Source: an uncultured Sphingomonadaceae bacterium (lineage in GTDB: Bacteria > Pseudomonadota > Alphaproteobacteria > Sphingomonadales > Sphingomonadaceae). From it: a stretch of 64,000 bases of DNA. A model generated the notes under the pieces. It saw only the letters and a list, made by a program, of their open reading frames with translations. It was not told the DNA's origin and did not search any database. Every line of letters starts with the position of its first letter. Position 1 is the stretch's first letter. The position numbers and the translations under genes were made by a program. Location: positions 1 to 64,000 of the forward strand of contig CANMVC010000005.1 in NCBI GenBank assembly GCA_947501325.1, written 5' to 3'. Of this stretch, positions 18,583-27,617 are shown in pieces.

Positions 18583-18660
18583 GCGCTCGCTCTGAGCCTG
18601 TCAAAGGGTGCCTGCCACCATGCATCGACTAGCTTCCTTCGCCAGGCTCAGGACAGGCAG
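18583..18660. repeat. Inverted intergenic repeat (GAGCCTGTC / GACAGGCTC type)
   Basis: Two facing, imperfect copies of one dispersed element: CGCTCTGAGCCTGTCAAAGG at about 18588-18607, and CCTTCGCCAGGCTCAGGACA at about 18636-18655. Together they can pair as a long imperfect stem. Elements with this CAGGCTCAG core are common between genes in sphingomonads and other proteobacteria. It lies between serS and the terminator of the repeat-rich gene. Confidence 0.65.
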
Positions 18661-18693
18661 CATGAAGCGCAACTTTCATTCCCCTATCCAACA

Positions 18694-18722
18694 GAAAAGC
18701 GGCCGGATCGCTCCAGCCGCTT
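18694..18722 (-). terminator. Rho-independent terminator with GCGA loop
   Basis: On the minus strand AAGCGGC pairs with GCCGCTT, an inner GGA/TCC closes a GCGA tetraloop, and TTTCTG follows. It ends the gene that stops at 18750. Confidence 0.8.
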
Positions 18723-18749
18723 CTTGATTTCGTTGGCCTGTATTGCCGG

Positions 18750-20051
18750 TTAAGCGGCGACGGCTTTCTTGGCTTTACGGCTGCGCGCGAACAATGCGGC
18801 TGCAGCTGCGCCGAAGAGAAGGACCACTGGCGGCGCTGGAACCGGCGTTCCACCTGTAGAACCCCCTGTCGATCCGCCGCTGCTGGAGCTCGAACTTGAG
18901 CTGCTGCTTGAGGAACTAGAGCTCGAGCTGGAGGTGCTGTTGCCGCCAAAACTCGATGACGTGCTGCTCGCGCCAGAAGACGTCGATGTTGAACCGGATG
19001 ATCCGCTGCTGCCGGATGAACCGGAACTGCCATTGGAACCGCCGCTGCTGCTGGACGACGAACTGGAGCTTGATGAGCTCGAGCTGGAACTGGAGCTGCT
19101 TGATGAAACCCCTGATGATCCACTGCTGCCGGATGAACCAGAGCTACCCGAAGAACCGGAGCTGCCTGAAGAGCCGGTACTACCGGTGCTGGTCGATGTG
19201 CCGGGATGGCCGCTTGAGGTCATGCCGCTCGATGTCATTCCGCTGGAGGTCATCCCGCTCGAAGTGTTTCCGCTGGAGCTCGAAGAACTGGACGAACTGC
19301 TCGATGACGAGCTGGAGCTGCTTGACGAGCTCGAAGAGCTGCTGCCGCCGGTCGAGGTACTGACGCCGCCTGTGGACGTACTGACACCGCCCGTGGATGT
19401 GCTGACACCGCCGGTTGACGTGCTGACACCACCTGTCGATGTGCTGACACCACCAGTGGAAGTGCTGGTCGAACCGCCTGTGCTTGTCAATCCGCCGGTC
19501 GAAGTGCTGGTGGAGCCTCCGGTGCTGGAGAAACCGCCGGTGGAACTGCTGGTCGAACCACCGCTGGTGGAACTTCCACCCGAAGATGTGCTGGTGGAGC
19601 CGCCGCTGGTGGTCGAAGAAATAACGACCGAGCCGCCGCCTGAGCCGCCGCCGCCGAAAAAGCCACCGAAAAAGCCGCCACCAAAACCGCCGCCATAGCC
19701 ACCGCTGCCGCCAATGACGACGGGAACCGAGCCACCGCCGCTTTCAAGCACCGGGACCTCTGGCAAAGGAGCAGGAATATAGGCTGGTGCAGGAAGCGGT
19801 TGGGGTTGTGCAATGGTGACCACTGTCGGGGCGCAGGCGGTCACGGTCTTGGTGACCGTCCGCCGCGTCCGCTTGACCTTGCGCGCTGATTGGCCGCGTT
19901 TCAGGACGCGAGCGCGGACTTTCTTTTTCTTGTCGATCTTTTTGACATAGGGTGCTGCCGGTGCTTCCGTGACATGCACCGCACCACCGCCAATTAACGC
20001 ACCGCCGCATGTGCAGGCGCATAATTTCGCCAAAGCCATTTTTACCGACAT
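18750..20051 (-). CDS. Ser/Gly/Thr-repeat exported protein with VPAP-type sorting tail
   Basis: A protein of 433 residues from the ATG at 20051 (MSVKMALAK), with a short hydrophobic N-terminus, then a basic KKKKVRARVLKRG stretch and a Pro-rich linker. From about residue 130 to 400 it is almost pure Ser, Gly and Thr. GGVSTST-type units occur in tandem, followed by three SGMTS units, SSG triplets and long poly-Ser runs. The end reads VPAPPVVLLFGAAAAALFARSRK: a short proline motif, one hydrophobic segment and a basic tail. This is the layout of PEP-CTERM-like sorting signals in their VPAP variant. A surface or matrix protein, probably glycosylated, is inferred. The repeats invite length variation. 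No known catalytic domain is present. Confidence 0.75.
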   Translation of the reverse strand: MSVKMALAKLCACTCGGALIGGGAVHVTEAPAAPYVKKIDKKKKVRARVLKRGQSARKVKRTRRTVTKTVTACAPTVVTIAQPQPLPAPAYIPAPLPEVPVLESGGGSVPVVIGGSGGYGGGFGGGFFGGFFGGGGSGGGSVVISSTTSGGSTSTSSGGSSTSGGSTSSSTGGFSSTGGSTSTSTGGLTSTGGSTSTSTGGVSTSTGGVSTSTGGVSTSTGGVSTSTGGVSTSTGGSSSSSSSSSSSSSSSSSSSSSSSSGNTSSGMTSSGMTSSGMTSSGHPGTSTSTGSTGSSGSSGSSGSSGSSGSSGSSGVSSSSSSSSSSSSSSSSSSSSSGGSNGSSGSSGSSGSSGSTSTSSGASSTSSSFGGNSTSSSSSSSSSSSSSSSSSSGGSTGGSTGGTPVPAPPVVLLFGAAAAALFARSRKAKKAVAA

Positions 20052-20510
20052 AATGTTCACTCTCTTCCGCTTGGGAAAACGACATATGGGGCAGCATGGA
20101 TGTGCTGACCGTTCACCTCGCCTTCCGACATCCCTCAAAAAGGCAGAAGAAAATGGTAATCACAATTCCGTTAACCTTGTTTGGCACCACAAAAATGGAA
20201 AAACCCTTATCAACTTCTCGCCAAGCAAAGTTAATGTCCCGAATTGATACCCTTTCGAATGAGTGTCTTGCGCTTATGTGGGAAAACTATTGAAAAACTT
20301 GGCAGTTCGCTGCGGACCTGATTCGCCGAATTCGCCCTTTCGGACCTTTGCGCAGACGGTTCCGGGTCCGACACAGCCGCCAAGGCCACTATTTGCTCCT
20401 TTGCGACATATTGCATCTTGTCTAAGACGAACGCCAAGTTTATAGGCCCGCTTTGTAGCCGATCATTCGCCACCCGATATTGGGCTGGCGGCAGATGTTG
20501 GAGAGTATAT
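20052..20510. other. Divergent intergenic region
   Basis: The 459 bp between the repeat-rich gene and dksA holds no gene I can support. The ribosome-binding site GGAGAG at 20500-20505 for dksA is visible. A minus-strand frame (20231-20569) crosses the dksA start and looks non-coding. Promoters for both genes should lie here, but I cannot place them with confidence. Confidence 0.4.
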
Positions 20511-20975
20511 TTGGCGTCCTCAGCGAAAAATTCATCCGGTTCGGATAGTGGTTCCAAAAGCGAAATCATCCTGGAAGAAGGCTATAAACCTAGCGCCGAT
20601 GAAGAATTTATGAACGAGCGGCAACTCGCTTATTTCAAGAACGCGCTGGAAAAGTGGAAACTGGATATCATCGAAGAATCCAAGGAAACACTGGCCCATT
20701 TGCAGGATGGTCCGATTCAGGAAGCCGATCTTAACGACCGCGCTTCCAGCGAAACCGACTGGGGCCTTGAACTGCGCACGCGCGACCGGCAACGCAAGCT
20801 GACATCAAAAATCGACGCTGCATTGCGGCGGATTGAAGAAGGCGAATATGGTTACTGCCAGGTTACCGGCGAGCCCATTTCACTGGAACGCCTCGAAGCA
20901 CGGCCGATCGCTACAATGAGCGTAGAGGCGCAGGAAGCGCACGAACGCAACGAGAAAATCTCTCGCGATCAATAA
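20511..20975 (+). CDS. dksA: RNA polymerase-binding protein DksA
   Basis: A protein of 154 residues, matching the usual ~150 of DksA. It binds the RNA polymerase secondary channel and acts with ppGpp on stable-RNA and amino-acid promoters. The coiled-coil arms run from about EFMNERQLAYFKNALEKWK to RRIEEGEYGY, with DRASSETDWGLELRTRDRQ between them, including the acidic coiled-coil tip. The zinc-finger region keeps only one Cys (GYCQVTGEPI); the other positions are Thr, Met and Ser, as in several alphaproteobacterial DksA proteins. The TTG at 20511 is chosen because GGAGAG lies 5 bp before it and it gives family length. The ATG at 20418 would add 31 unrelated residues. Confidence 0.9.
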   Translation: MASSAKNSSGSDSGSKSEIILEEGYKPSADEEFMNERQLAYFKNALEKWKLDIIEESKETLAHLQDGPIQEADLNDRASSETDWGLELRTRDRQRKLTSKIDAALRRIEEGEYGYCQVTGEPISLERLEARPIATMSVEAQEAHERNEKISRDQ

Positions 20976-21202
20976 TTTGCCGTTGTCGGATGGATAAGCC
21001 GACAGCCCGTTAGCGTCTCTCAATGGCTTTTGTCGTTTAACCTTAACGCGTCAGTATTACGCGCTCTTAGCATTTGCACCGCACTCTCCCGTGCAATCGG
21101 GCGCTGCAAATAATCTCTTATCAAGATTAACCAATTTTCCATCTTTCTGCGGCAATTGTCTGGGCTAGGAAACGTTATTTTACATCAACCCGCGGGATGC
21201 TC

Positions 21203-21622
21203 ATGAAAGAACCATTTGACGATAATCTTGGGAAAAATGGCCAAACCAGTGGCCTGCCCAAGCGCGAACTCGACCGCGACAGCCTTTTTCTGCACGCGGT
21301 TTTGCGCTTTGTCGATGGTGACGATTGCGGCGAAGTCCGGATTCGTAATTTGTCCGCTGGCGGTTTAATGGCAGAAGCGCCTGTCATCGCAAAGCGCGGT
21401 GACAAGGTGGAGCTGGAATTACGGAATATCGGGCGGGTTACCGGTTATATCGCATGGGTTGCGCAGGGTCGCCTCGGCATAGCCTTTGATCATTCGATTG
21501 ATCCAAAACTGGCGCGCAAACCGGTCGGTCAATCCAAGGTGGAGCTGCCGCGCTATCTGAAACAGCATAATGCAAAACGCCAACCACTCGGCCATGGACA
21601 GCGCCCCCGCTACGGCTCCTGA
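21203..21622 (+). CDS. PilZ domain protein
   Basis: A soluble protein of 139 residues with one PilZ domain. NLSAGGL near residue 52 is the D/NxSxxG element that binds cyclic-di-GMP. The upstream arginine motif is partial, with KRELDRDSLF where RxxxR is expected, so affinity is uncertain. RVTGYIAWVAQGRLGIAF forms the later barrel strands. The ATG at 21203 is favoured, with GGGA 5 bp upstream; one at 21197 is also possible. The gene stands alone and could respond to the diguanylate cyclase at 4932, but that is inference. Confidence 0.85.
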   Translation: MKEPFDDNLGKNGQTSGLPKRELDRDSLFLHAVLRFVDGDDCGEVRIRNLSAGGLMAEAPVIAKRGDKVELELRNIGRVTGYIAWVAQGRLGIAFDHSIDPKLARKPVGQSKVELPRYLKQHNAKRQPLGHGQRPRYGS

Positions 21623-21694
21623 TATAAATCTGCTTGATTAGAATCCAACCGCTGCATAGGACCGTTTAATCATCTGATTAAACAGGAGCGGGAT

Positions 21695-22735
21695 ATGGCT
21701 GGACCACTGGCAGGAATCAACATCGTCGAATTTGCAGGCATTGGACCCGGACCTTTTTGCGGAATGATGCTCGCTGACCAGGGTGCCACTGTCACGGTGC
21801 TGCACCGGCCCGGCGGCGCGCCAGATGGCCGCCTCGCGCTTTCGCGCTCGCGTAATCTTGTCGAAGTGGATCTGAAATCAGACGCCGGTATCCAACAGGC
21901 CCGCGATCTGGTCAAGCAATCTGACGGCCTGATCGAAGGCTTCCGACCAGGCGTCATGGAAAGGCTCGGTCTCGGACCGGATGTTCTGTTGCAGGACAAT
22001 CCCAAGCTGGTTTACGGCAGAATGACCGGCTGGGGCCAATATGGGCCGCTGGCGCATGCGGCAGGACATGACATCAACTATATTTCCATCTCCGGCGCGC
22101 TCCATGCTTTTGGCCGCGCGGGAGAAAAACCCACCCCGCCGATCAATATGGTCGGTGATTTCGGCGGTGGCGGTATGATGCTGGCATTGGGCATGGTATC
22201 GGCGCTGCTGCACGCCAAAACCGGCGGTGTGGGCCAAGTGGTCGATTGCGCGATGACCGATGGTTCCGCCGCATTGATGGCGATGATTTTCGACTTTCAC
22301 AATGTCGGTCAATGGCGCGACGAACGCGGCGTGAATCTGCTCGATACCGGCGCACATTTCTATGACAGCTACGAGACGGCGGATGGGAAATATGTCTCCA
22401 TCGGATCGATTGAGCCTCAATTTTACGCGCAGTTGCGCAAGGTGGCCGGCCTGGAAGAAGACGCCGACTTTGATCTCCAGATGAACCCAAAATCATGGGG
22501 GCCGCTGAAGGAAAAACTGACCAGCCTGTTCCTGTCTAAATCCCGCGATGAGTGGTGCGCATTGATGGAAGGCACGGATATTTGTTTCGCCCCGGTCCTC
22601 TCGCTGGCCGAAGCCAAAAAACATCCGCATAATGTCGAGCGGGAGACATTTGTCGATGTCGGCGGGCATATGCAACCTGCCCCGGCGCCACGCTATTCTG
22701 TCACCACATCGGACAAACCCAAGCCGCCTAGCTGA
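21695..22735 (+). CDS. CaiB/BaiF CoA-transferase family (alpha-methylacyl-CoA racemase-like)
   Basis: A protein of 346 residues of the family III CoA-transferases. The start AGPLAGINIVEFAGIGPGPF and the length point to the alpha-methylacyl-CoA racemase branch. Catalytic residues expected in that branch are visible: His in AAGHDINY near 126 and Asp in NMVGDFGGGG near 152. SRSRNLVEVDLK also fits. Such enzymes epimerise 2-methyl-branched acyl-CoAs during degradation of branched fatty acids or sterol side chains. AGGAG lies before the ATG. There is no pathway partner nearby. Confidence 0.9.
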   Translation: MAGPLAGINIVEFAGIGPGPFCGMMLADQGATVTVLHRPGGAPDGRLALSRSRNLVEVDLKSDAGIQQARDLVKQSDGLIEGFRPGVMERLGLGPDVLLQDNPKLVYGRMTGWGQYGPLAHAAGHDINYISISGALHAFGRAGEKPTPPINMVGDFGGGGMMLALGMVSALLHAKTGGVGQVVDCAMTDGSAALMAMIFDFHNVGQWRDERGVNLLDTGAHFYDSYETADGKYVSIGSIEPQFYAQLRKVAGLEEDADFDLQMNPKSWGPLKEKLTSLFLSKSRDEWCALMEGTDICFAPVLSLAEAKKHPHNVERETFVDVGGHMQPAPAPRYSVTTSDKPKPPS

Positions 22736-22747
22736 GCAAAACTCAGC
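22731..22747. terminator. Small hairpin between convergent genes
   Basis: GCTGAG and CTCAGC form a 6-bp stem with a CAAAA loop at the end of the racemase gene, overlapping its stop. No T-run follows, so termination is doubtful. Confidence 0.3.
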
Positions 22748-22780
22748 CGATTAGGTCGATTAAACGGTTGGAAAGCTATC

Positions 22781-23512
22781 CTAAGTCCCGAAGGCGCTCA
22801 TGGCCGCTTTCACGAAGCTCGGGCCAATTGTGATTTCGGTTTCGTCTTGCATGACCAGATATTTTCTCCGCCCTTTGCGGCGGATATCACGGACAAAGTT
22901 CCGATTCACTGCAGCGGAGCGATGGATGCGGACAAATCGCCCCGGGGGTAATCGCCCCAATAGCGATTGCATCGCTTCATGCACCAAATAGCTGCGGCCA
23001 GCCAAGCAAAGGCGCATATAATCCCGATCGGCCTCTATCCATACGATATCGGCAGTGCTGATCTGTACAGCGCTATCACCGTCCTGCACCCACAGGCGAT
23101 GGTCGCCGGCGGAGTCCAATCGCGTTTGAGCGATTTGCCGTTTATGCAGTACACGATCGACGGCCTCTCTCAGCAATGCCTCCTTAACGGGCTTGAGAAG
23201 ATAGTCGGTCGCGTCGAACCGAAAAGCCTCCACAGCATAGCGGTCATGGGCGGTGGTAAATATAATCTCCGGCGCAGTTTCTAACCGCTGGCAATGTTTC
23301 GCGACTTCCATGCCGGATAGGTCGGGCATATCGATATCGAGCAACAGGATTTCCGGGCAGCTCCGGGATATCATATCCAATGCTTCCCGACCGCCGCTCG
23401 CCATATCGATACGGTCAATTTTGGTTATCCTGTTGCACAGCGACTTGATCCGACCGCGCGCCAGAGGTTCGTCGTCAACAATCAATATGTCCAGCTTTTG
23501 GTCTGACATCAT
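22781..23512 (-). CDS. LytTR-family response regulator
   Basis: A protein of 243 residues. The receiver domain (about 1-120) has the acidic pair in IVDDEP, the phosphoacceptor Asp in LLLDIDMPDLSG near residue 54, a Thr in FTTAHD and Lys in LLKPVKE. A LytTR DNA-binding domain occupies the C-terminal half (VQISTADIVWIEADRDYMRL, RFVRIHRSAAVN). The ATG at 23512 overlaps the TGA of the kinase gene (ATGA), which implies translational coupling. It forms a LytS/LytTR two-component pair with 23509-24669. Target genes are unknown. Confidence 0.95.
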   Translation of the reverse strand: MMSDQKLDILIVDDEPLARGRIKSLCNRITKIDRIDMASGGREALDMISRSCPEILLLDIDMPDLSGMEVAKHCQRLETAPEIIFTTAHDRYAVEAFRFDATDYLLKPVKEALLREAVDRVLHKRQIAQTRLDSAGDHRLWVQDGDSAVQISTADIVWIEADRDYMRLCLAGRSYLVHEAMQSLLGRLPPGRFVRIHRSAAVNRNFVRDIRRKGRRKYLVMQDETEITIGPSFVKAAMSAFGT

Positions 23513-24669
23513 AGACAATAATCTCGAAATATCTGCTCTTCATCGGGAATGATAATCGTCGCGACCACCTTGTCATCATTGCTATTGCCGGTGAACAAGG
23601 CGGCAGCAGGTCCGTAGAGCGCGGCTAGTCTTTCCTTGATATTGGCGAGCCCCATTCCCGTCCCGTCGGCCGCGTCCTCGCTTGCCTGAATCCGGCCATC
23701 ATTAGCGATCACCAGTTTCAGACGATCGGCATCCTTACGCGCGGTGATGGTGATGCCAACCGGTTTACACGAGCGGGCGACGCCGTGCTTGATGGCGTTT
23801 TCAACCAGCGGCTGGATGATTAAGGCCGGGATTTTCCAATTCCGCACCTCGTCATCAATATGCACTTCGAATGACAATCGCTTGGGAAAACGCACCTGCT
23901 CAATCTCGAGATAGCGGACCTGTTGGGCAATTTCCTCTTCAACCGTAATCATGTCACCGCCATCATCATTGAGAACAGAGCGCATATAATCAGCCAGGCC
24001 ATCCACAAGATGCTCTGCCTGCCCATTTTTATTGTCGATGATCAAACTGCTAACGGAGTTCAGCGCATTGAAAACAAAATGCGGGTTCAACTGATAGCGC
24101 AGCGCCCGCATTTCACTTTCTCGCGTCACGCGTTCCAGATTTCGACTGTGGATCAAGGCAGCCTGTGTTTTGCGGCTATTGGCCATCGCCAAATATAAGC
24201 CGCCCCAGCCGACCAGGATAAGATAGTCCACAAAGGCTGTATCGAAAAAATGAGACAAGGCCTGATCCAGTGGTACATTATGTTTGGCGCTAATATGTTC
24301 GAGCACCGGGGTCGGAGAGGCCAGTATCAAATCGGTCAGGTAAGCGATTGCTATCGCCAGAAATATTGTCGGTATCGTCAAAATCAACACCGCTTGAGCG
24401 GTGCGATCACCGACCAGGATCAAACAACGATAAAGCGCCCAGGTCACCGTCACTGATATGATGGCGGTCACCAGATATGTCACCAGTGAATGGCTATGGT
24501 CTGGCGCGCCCCAAAGAACCGCTCTTAGCGCGTTGACCATGAAATAGGCGGCCCACACGCCAAAGATGCTTTTCATGGCGAGATCTATATTTATCGGAAA
24601 AATCCGATGCCAGAAGGGCGAAACTTTTGGCGATAAATTATCTACGAGAGGAAATGAACGCGTCGCCAT
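23509..24669 (-). CDS. Sensor histidine kinase, LytS/YehU type
   Basis: A membrane kinase of 386 residues. Four hydrophobic segments (about 35-55, 65-90, 95-125 and 155-172) form the sensor region. The His_kinase domain has LRYQLNPHFVFNALNSVSSL near residue 205, with the phosphorylated His and the PHFxFN signature. An HATPase_c domain with VENAIKHGVA and GTGMGLANIKERL ends the protein. It is cotranscribed with the LytTR regulator downstream. The stimulus is unknown. Confidence 0.95.
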   Translation of the reverse strand: MATRSFPLVDNLSPKVSPFWHRIFPINIDLAMKSIFGVWAAYFMVNALRAVLWGAPDHSHSLVTYLVTAIISVTVTWALYRCLILVGDRTAQAVLILTIPTIFLAIAIAYLTDLILASPTPVLEHISAKHNVPLDQALSHFFDTAFVDYLILVGWGGLYLAMANSRKTQAALIHSRNLERVTRESEMRALRYQLNPHFVFNALNSVSSLIIDNKNGQAEHLVDGLADYMRSVLNDDGGDMITVEEEIAQQVRYLEIEQVRFPKRLSFEVHIDDEVRNWKIPALIIQPLVENAIKHGVARSCKPVGITITARKDADRLKLVIANDGRIQASEDAADGTGMGLANIKERLAALYGPAAALFTGNSNDDKVVATIIIPDEEQIFRDYCL

Positions 24670-24675
24670 CGCAGT

Positions 24676-25923
24676 TTACTCCGCGATGTTTTCGGATGGC
24701 GATAGGTCTGGCTCATCCGGCTGAGCGACAGCCGCCGGCACGCGATTCAAACCACGCTCCGTGCGCCAATAGGTTGCAAAGCTAGCCAGCCAATGGCTAC
24801 CCGAATAATGGGGCGTACGAACCGACTGCTCGCCTTCGTCACCGTGCAGTTTTGCAGATGCAAACAGCGCCGCTTTGCGCGCGTCGCCATCCGGCAGAGC
24901 GGTTGCTATCCCTTCCAGCGCCCATGCCCGCGAGAGGTTCAAACCATCAAGATGCACGAGTTTGCCGTCGGTCGGATCATTGACAATCCCGACGGCAAGC
25001 CATTCGGTACTGCCGTCCGTCGGTATGTCCGGCAGGAAGGTCGTCAGCCAGTCGGCAAATTCCGCTCTGGGCAATAGGCGGCGCATCAGATCTGCTTCCA
25101 TCAGACAGGGCGATAGAAAATCCTCGCCAGACGGCTCATAAGCGATGGGGCAATTTTGGGCGCCGCTATGGAAAGTCAGGCTTTTGTCCGTGATCAACTT
25201 TGTCATCTCAGTGTCACCGCTTATCCGGGCCCAATCGAGAAAGAGGCCGAAGGCAAAGGCCGACTGGTTATGGGTACCGAGGCGGATCGGATAGGCCAAT
25301 TTGGGGACCCAGCTTGTGATACGATCCTTGATTACGGATTCCAGCGGCTTCAGGCTATCGAGCCATATCTGCGCTTGTTGTGCCTTTGCGCCTTCCCCGG
25401 CGGCGATTTCGGTCAGTTCTGCCGTCAGTTGCAAAAACCAGGCAAGTCCATAGGGTCGCTCAAACGCGGCCCTGCCATCGCCATTAAAATATGCAAGTTC
25501 ACCGGCAATCTTGTCATCGGTAAAATTGGCCGAGAGCGCCACGGCAATTTCTTCTTCCATTCCCGGTACCGAACCATTGCCCCACAACCGTGTCAGCAGC
25601 CAATGGCCGTGCACGGCGCTGTGCCAGTCAAAGCAGCCATAGAATACGGGCGTCAAGCGAACCGGCTCCTGCACATCGCTGGCGCTCGACATGACATGAC
25701 TGATTTTATTGGGATATTGCTTGTTCACGCAATCCAGAGCGATCCGGGCATAGGCATGTTCCGGCTTGCGCGGAGATTGCGCGTTGTCCGCAGGATCAGG
25801 CGCAACATTTTTGCGCTCGAAATATCCTTGCTCGGATGTATCCCGCTGTTCTTCATCACTGTTTACGGAACAGGATGACATCAACATTATCACCAAGGAC
25901 AGGATCCCAAAGCGCACAAGCAT
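24676..25923 (-). CDS. DUF2891 family lipoprotein
   Basis: A predicted lipoprotein of 415 residues. The start MLVRFGILSLVIMLMSSCS gives a signal peptide with lipobox and Cys near residue 18, and GGGGAGC precedes the ATG at 25923. The body matches DUF2891: a TPVFYGCFDWHSAVHGHW block near 130, AYFNGDGRAAFERPYGLAWFL near 195, GTHNQSAFAFG near 255 and PHYSGSHWLASFA near 380. These His, Trp and Glu residues suggest an (alpha/alpha)6-barrel, perhaps sugar-active, but the family has no proven reaction. The stop lies 6 bp from the kinase gene that follows on the same strand, so joint transcription is possible. Confidence 0.87.
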   Translation of the reverse strand: MLVRFGILSLVIMLMSSCSVNSDEEQRDTSEQGYFERKNVAPDPADNAQSPRKPEHAYARIALDCVNKQYPNKISHVMSSASDVQEPVRLTPVFYGCFDWHSAVHGHWLLTRLWGNGSVPGMEEEIAVALSANFTDDKIAGELAYFNGDGRAAFERPYGLAWFLQLTAELTEIAAGEGAKAQQAQIWLDSLKPLESVIKDRITSWVPKLAYPIRLGTHNQSAFAFGLFLDWARISGDTEMTKLITDKSLTFHSGAQNCPIAYEPSGEDFLSPCLMEADLMRRLLPRAEFADWLTTFLPDIPTDGSTEWLAVGIVNDPTDGKLVHLDGLNLSRAWALEGIATALPDGDARKAALFASAKLHGDEGEQSVRTPHYSGSHWLASFATYWRTERGLNRVPAAVAQPDEPDLSPSENIAE

Positions 25924-25963
25924 ATTTTGCTCCCCTAAATAGCTTTCTCCGCATAGAGGGGAA

Positions 25964-27394
25964 TTGACCGAATGGCAAAACGCTATAGGGCCAATATTCA
26001 ATAGATTTTTGCTGATTCCAGCCAACATATTCATTTTTCAGGATCATATTATCGCTAACTCGTCTGCAATATTTCTGACCGGCAGTCCGATGCGGCATAT
26101 TACGGTGATGACATTGACCGCAAGCATCGGTCTGCTCACGATGTTCATCGTCGATTTTGTCGATCTGCTCTACATCGCGCAGCTCGGCGACAGCGCGTTG
26201 ACCGCCGCCATGGGCTTTGCAGCCACCATCCTGTTTTTCGGTACCGCTTTCAACATCGGATTGATGATTGCCGCGAGCGCGTTGGCCGCACGCAGAATCG
26301 GCCAGGGCGATTCCGCTTATGCCCGCCGCTACCTTACCAATATATTGGCTTTGAGCATGATGTTGATCATTCCGCTCGCCATTATATTTTTCGTCTTTGC
26401 TCCGCAAATACTGGAACTTGCCGGCGCGACAGGAACGACGAAAGAGGCCGCGACCGGCTATATTCGCATCGTCGCCCCATTCATGCCGTTTAGCGTAACA
26501 GCCATGGTTTGCTCGGGGTTTTTGCGCGCGCATGGCGCGGCGCGGCGGGCGATGACCGTAACGCTGAGCATGGGCATTACCAATGCGATACTGGACCCGA
26601 TATTCATCTTTGGTTTCGGTCTGGGAATCAATGGTGCAGCCATGGCCACGGCTTGCGCTGCCATCGTATCGTCCATCCTCGCCGTCGTTCCAATCATCAA
26701 ACATTATGGCGGCTTTCAACCGCTTTCATCCGTCCTTTTCAAAGAGGATTTGAAACCGGTCATGGCAATCCTGCTGCCCGCCATAATGACCAATGTTGCG
26801 ACCCCGGTCGGTGGCTTTATTTCCTATAAATTCATCGCCAACTATCCCGATGACGTTATTGCCGGATTTGCAGTCATGGGCCGCGTTGTGCCGGTCGCTT
26901 TTTGTCTTTTATTCTCTCTTTCAGGGGCAGTGGGACCGATTATCGGGCAGAATTTCGGCGCGCTGCAATTTGACCGCATCCGTCTCACCATCAAACAAGC
27001 CATGGGATTTGCCCTCGGCTATACCTTGCTCATCTGGCCGCTGCTGTTCCTGCTCGCCGATCCGATCAGCGATATTTTCAATTTGCAGGGCGAAGGACGC
27101 GATGTCTTCTGGCTTTTCGCAGCCTATCTGACGCCACTATTCTTTTTCAACGGCATCTTGTTCATCTCAAATGCGGCCTGCAATAATCTGGAACGTCCCA
27201 CTTGGTCGATGATGATGAACTGGCTTCGTAACACGCTGGGTATATTACCATTTCTTTGGATTGGCGGCGCGCTCTATGGACTGCCCGGTATAGTTATCGG
27301 GCCCGCCATTGGTGGCGTATTATTCGGTATCATCGGCTATGCGATTGCGCGCCACCTCGTGAATATCCAAGAAGCGAATCACAGGGCGCACTAA
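25964..27394 (+). CDS. MATE family efflux transporter
   Basis: An inner-membrane exporter of up to 476 residues with twelve hydrophobic helices in two similar halves, typical of multidrug and toxin extrusion proteins. The first helix is preceded by FLTGSPMRHITVM, the usual cytoplasmic start of the family. The true start is unclear. The TTG at 25964 has a GGGG too close to serve it, and the ATG at 26090 would cut off the FLTG segment; a rare start between them is possible. It is divergent from the DUF2891 gene with a very short gap. The substrate is unknown. Confidence 0.9.
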   Translation: MTEWQNAIGPIFNRFLLIPANIFIFQDHIIANSSAIFLTGSPMRHITVMTLTASIGLLTMFIVDFVDLLYIAQLGDSALTAAMGFAATILFFGTAFNIGLMIAASALAARRIGQGDSAYARRYLTNILALSMMLIIPLAIIFFVFAPQILELAGATGTTKEAATGYIRIVAPFMPFSVTAMVCSGFLRAHGAARRAMTVTLSMGITNAILDPIFIFGFGLGINGAAMATACAAIVSSILAVVPIIKHYGGFQPLSSVLFKEDLKPVMAILLPAIMTNVATPVGGFISYKFIANYPDDVIAGFAVMGRVVPVAFCLLFSLSGAVGPIIGQNFGALQFDRIRLTIKQAMGFALGYTLLIWPLLFLLADPISDIFNLQGEGRDVFWLFAAYLTPLFFFNGILFISNAACNNLERPTWSMMMNWLRNTLGILPFLWIGGALYGLPGIVIGPAIGGVLFGIIGYAIARHLVNIQEANHRAH

Positions 27395-27617
27395 ATTGCA
27401 TGAATCTGCCGGGTCTTGCACCCGATAGCCTCGCTGCCCAAGGGATTCAATTTCATGAAAATCCAGGTCCGCGGTCATTTAGTGGCGGAATTGCTGCGTT
27501 AACCATTTAACAGCTGACAGCGCCCCGTCCCATCTTGAAACAGCTTGATTTTGATCAGCGATTGCTGCCGAGAAAGACTGTATTTCCGTACCTTCCAGCC
27601 CAACTGGGCCCTATCAG

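Noticed and set aside
19365-19480. Regular direct repeats that could suggest a CRISPR array
   Set aside because: They encode tandem GGVSTST units of the exported repeat protein, have no unique spacers, and no cas gene is present.
18769-19698. Long plus-strand frame rich in Pro, Glu and Leu
   Set aside because: It is the exact antisense of the Ser/Gly/Thr repeats; codon repeats of one strand make long open frames on the other. No start signal or family.
20231-20569. Minus-strand frame of 112 codons
   Set aside because: Crosses the ribosome-binding site and start of dksA; sequence not protein-like.
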